Source: Acanthaster planci
Lineage: Eukaryota; Echinodermata; Asteroidea; Valvatida; Acanthasteridae
Direction of reading: 5' to 3'
DNA length: 56,931 nt
Assembly: GCF_001949145.1 (NCBI RefSeq)
Contig: NW_019091490.1
Location: 470,983-527,913 of the forward strand
The position numbers were made by a program, and so were the translations under genes. Of the stretch, positions 56,119 to 56,931 are shown one piece after another; position 1 is the first letter of the stretch, and each line of letters starts with the position of its first letter. The notes beneath the pieces are model-generated. The model made no database searches. It was not told the DNA's origin and saw only the letters and a program-made list of their open reading frames with translations.

Positions 56119-56931
56119 ATGTCGTACCAGCTCTGGGCCACATTGTGCGCTGTGCCCGTCGTCAGCATTCTGCTCTGGATCCGGGTTAAGGGCTTGGAGT
56201 ACACCATCATCCACCAGCGATGGATCTTCGTCTGTCTGTTTCTTCTCCCGCTGTCCTTGGTCTACGACGTGTTCAGCTTTGTGCGGAACTGGATCGTGTT
56301 CCAGATGAACACGGCACCACAGAAGCATGATGAACGTGTGAGAGATATACAGAGACAGGTGAGACACACTTATCCTTTCTCCAAAGAACTGCCAGTATGG
56401 GGTTCATCATGCACTCTGCATTCTCAAAGAGAGTGGTGGGCGTGACAAAGGCCCCACTTCTAGGGTAGCATCTCCTTGGAGCAGTGGCGTAGCTAGGTTT
56501 TTACTAGTGGGGGGGCACAAGGGGGCACCAGCATCTTATGGGGGGCACCAGCTTTCAGCGGTGTGGTTTTTGGGGGCAAGTTTTCATTGGCCTTGTTCAA
56601 TATCCATTCATCCGTTCTTTTGGTTGGGGGAACGTGCCCCCCCAGACGCCCCATTGCTGCGCCACTACCTTGGATTAGGTCTGGCAGTGTCCTCAGGTTT
56701 CACAATCATTTTTGTTTTTCCAGTCTTTAAATTAGTCCAATTCTGTAATTCAAAGGTACGAGAGTGGAAGGCTGATGGGGAAAAGCGTCCCATGTGCACA
56801 GCACGACCTGGATACCAAACGGTCAGCCTACGGATCGGAAAATACAAGAAAACCCATCATAAAATCAATATCAATCTTGGTAAGCTAGTGAGAGTAGGGG
56901 AAATAACGGTTGGTTTCCTCCCTTTCCCAGG
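56119..56931 (+). CDS. DHCR24: Delta(24)-sterol reductase DHCR24, first exons (3'-truncated)
   Basis: DHCR24 is an FAD-dependent enzyme of the endoplasmic reticulum that reduces the C24 double bond of sterol intermediates. Exon 1 (56119-56358, 80 codons) and exon 2 (56756-56879, phase 1) are present. A TTTCCCAG acceptor ends at 56930, so the last base of the window is the first base of exon 3. Residues 10-55 form the hydrophobic N-terminal membrane region, including [20 protein letters not shown], followed by RVRDIQRQ. Exon 2 gives [20 protein letters not shown] and [17 protein letters not shown], the beginning of the FAD-binding PCMH domain, close to the human protein. The ATG at 56119 gives an N-terminus six residues longer than human. 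An in-frame ATG at 56050 would add 23 non-family residues and is less likely. Confidence 0.93.
56482..56667. mobile_element. hAT-type MITE in DHCR24 intron 1
   Basis: The left end CAGTGGCGTAGC and the right end GCTGCGCCACTA are inverted with mismatches at the first base and once inside; both are followed inward by G- or C-runs (GGGGGGGCAC and GTGCCCCCCC). Flanks CCTTGGAG (56474-56481) and CCTTGGAT (56668-56675) agree at seven of eight positions, consistent with a hAT 8-bp duplication. It has no coding capacity. Confidence 0.8.

Overview
The window is animal nuclear DNA. Coding sequence is broken into short exons by GT-AG introns, the intergenic DNA is AT-rich and full of repeats, and nothing resembles an operon. 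Five recognisable genes are present. The likely source is a marine invertebrate deuterostome, such as an echinoderm, hemichordate or cephalochordate. This rests on FANCC and DHCR24 orthologues close to the vertebrate proteins, a SYD-1 protein that keeps the PDZ domain absent from vertebrate SYDE1/2, and dense TACATGTA and TACCGGTA repeat tracts. Species cannot be assigned from the sequence alone.

Layout, left to right. 1-3088 (+): the last seven exons of an aldo-keto reductase cut by the window edge, with a hAT-type MITE that has perfect 8-bp target duplications in one intron. 3089-5465: intergenic, with an inverted-repeat element. 5466-12515 (+): MED8, a Mediator head subunit, in eight coding exons; its introns hold a 425-base assembly gap, a 16-bp minisatellite, a 52-bp tandem repeat, SINE-like pieces and a hAT transposon fragment with an intact 149-codon BED-finger ORF. 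12516-15939: MED8 3' side and intergenic DNA. 15940-36267 (+): a complete SYD-1 (PDZ, C2, RhoGAP) gene of about 1083 codons in five coding exons, with an 11-kb first intron crowded with palindromic repeats. 36268-44766: intergenic or UTR DNA with two MITEs and a second assembly gap. 53176-44767 (-): FANCC, the Fanconi anaemia core-complex subunit, in eleven coding exons of about 617 codons. 53177-56118: intergenic DNA between the divergent FANCC and DHCR24 genes. 56119-56931 (+): the first two coding exons of DHCR24, with the first base of exon 3 at the window edge.

The five genes are housekeeping or neuronal genes with unrelated jobs: carbonyl reduction, transcription, synapse assembly, DNA crosslink repair and sterol synthesis. 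They share no pathway. I found no new enzymatic or defence system. The unusual content is mostly non-coding: several MITE families present in two copies, strong foldback elements inside introns, a repeat compartment centred on the SYD-1 locus, back-to-back splice-site motifs upstream of DHCR24, and a four-fold in-frame AG acceptor in MED8. All exon boundaries were set by eye from splice consensus, reading phase and family alignment from memory, without RNA evidence.
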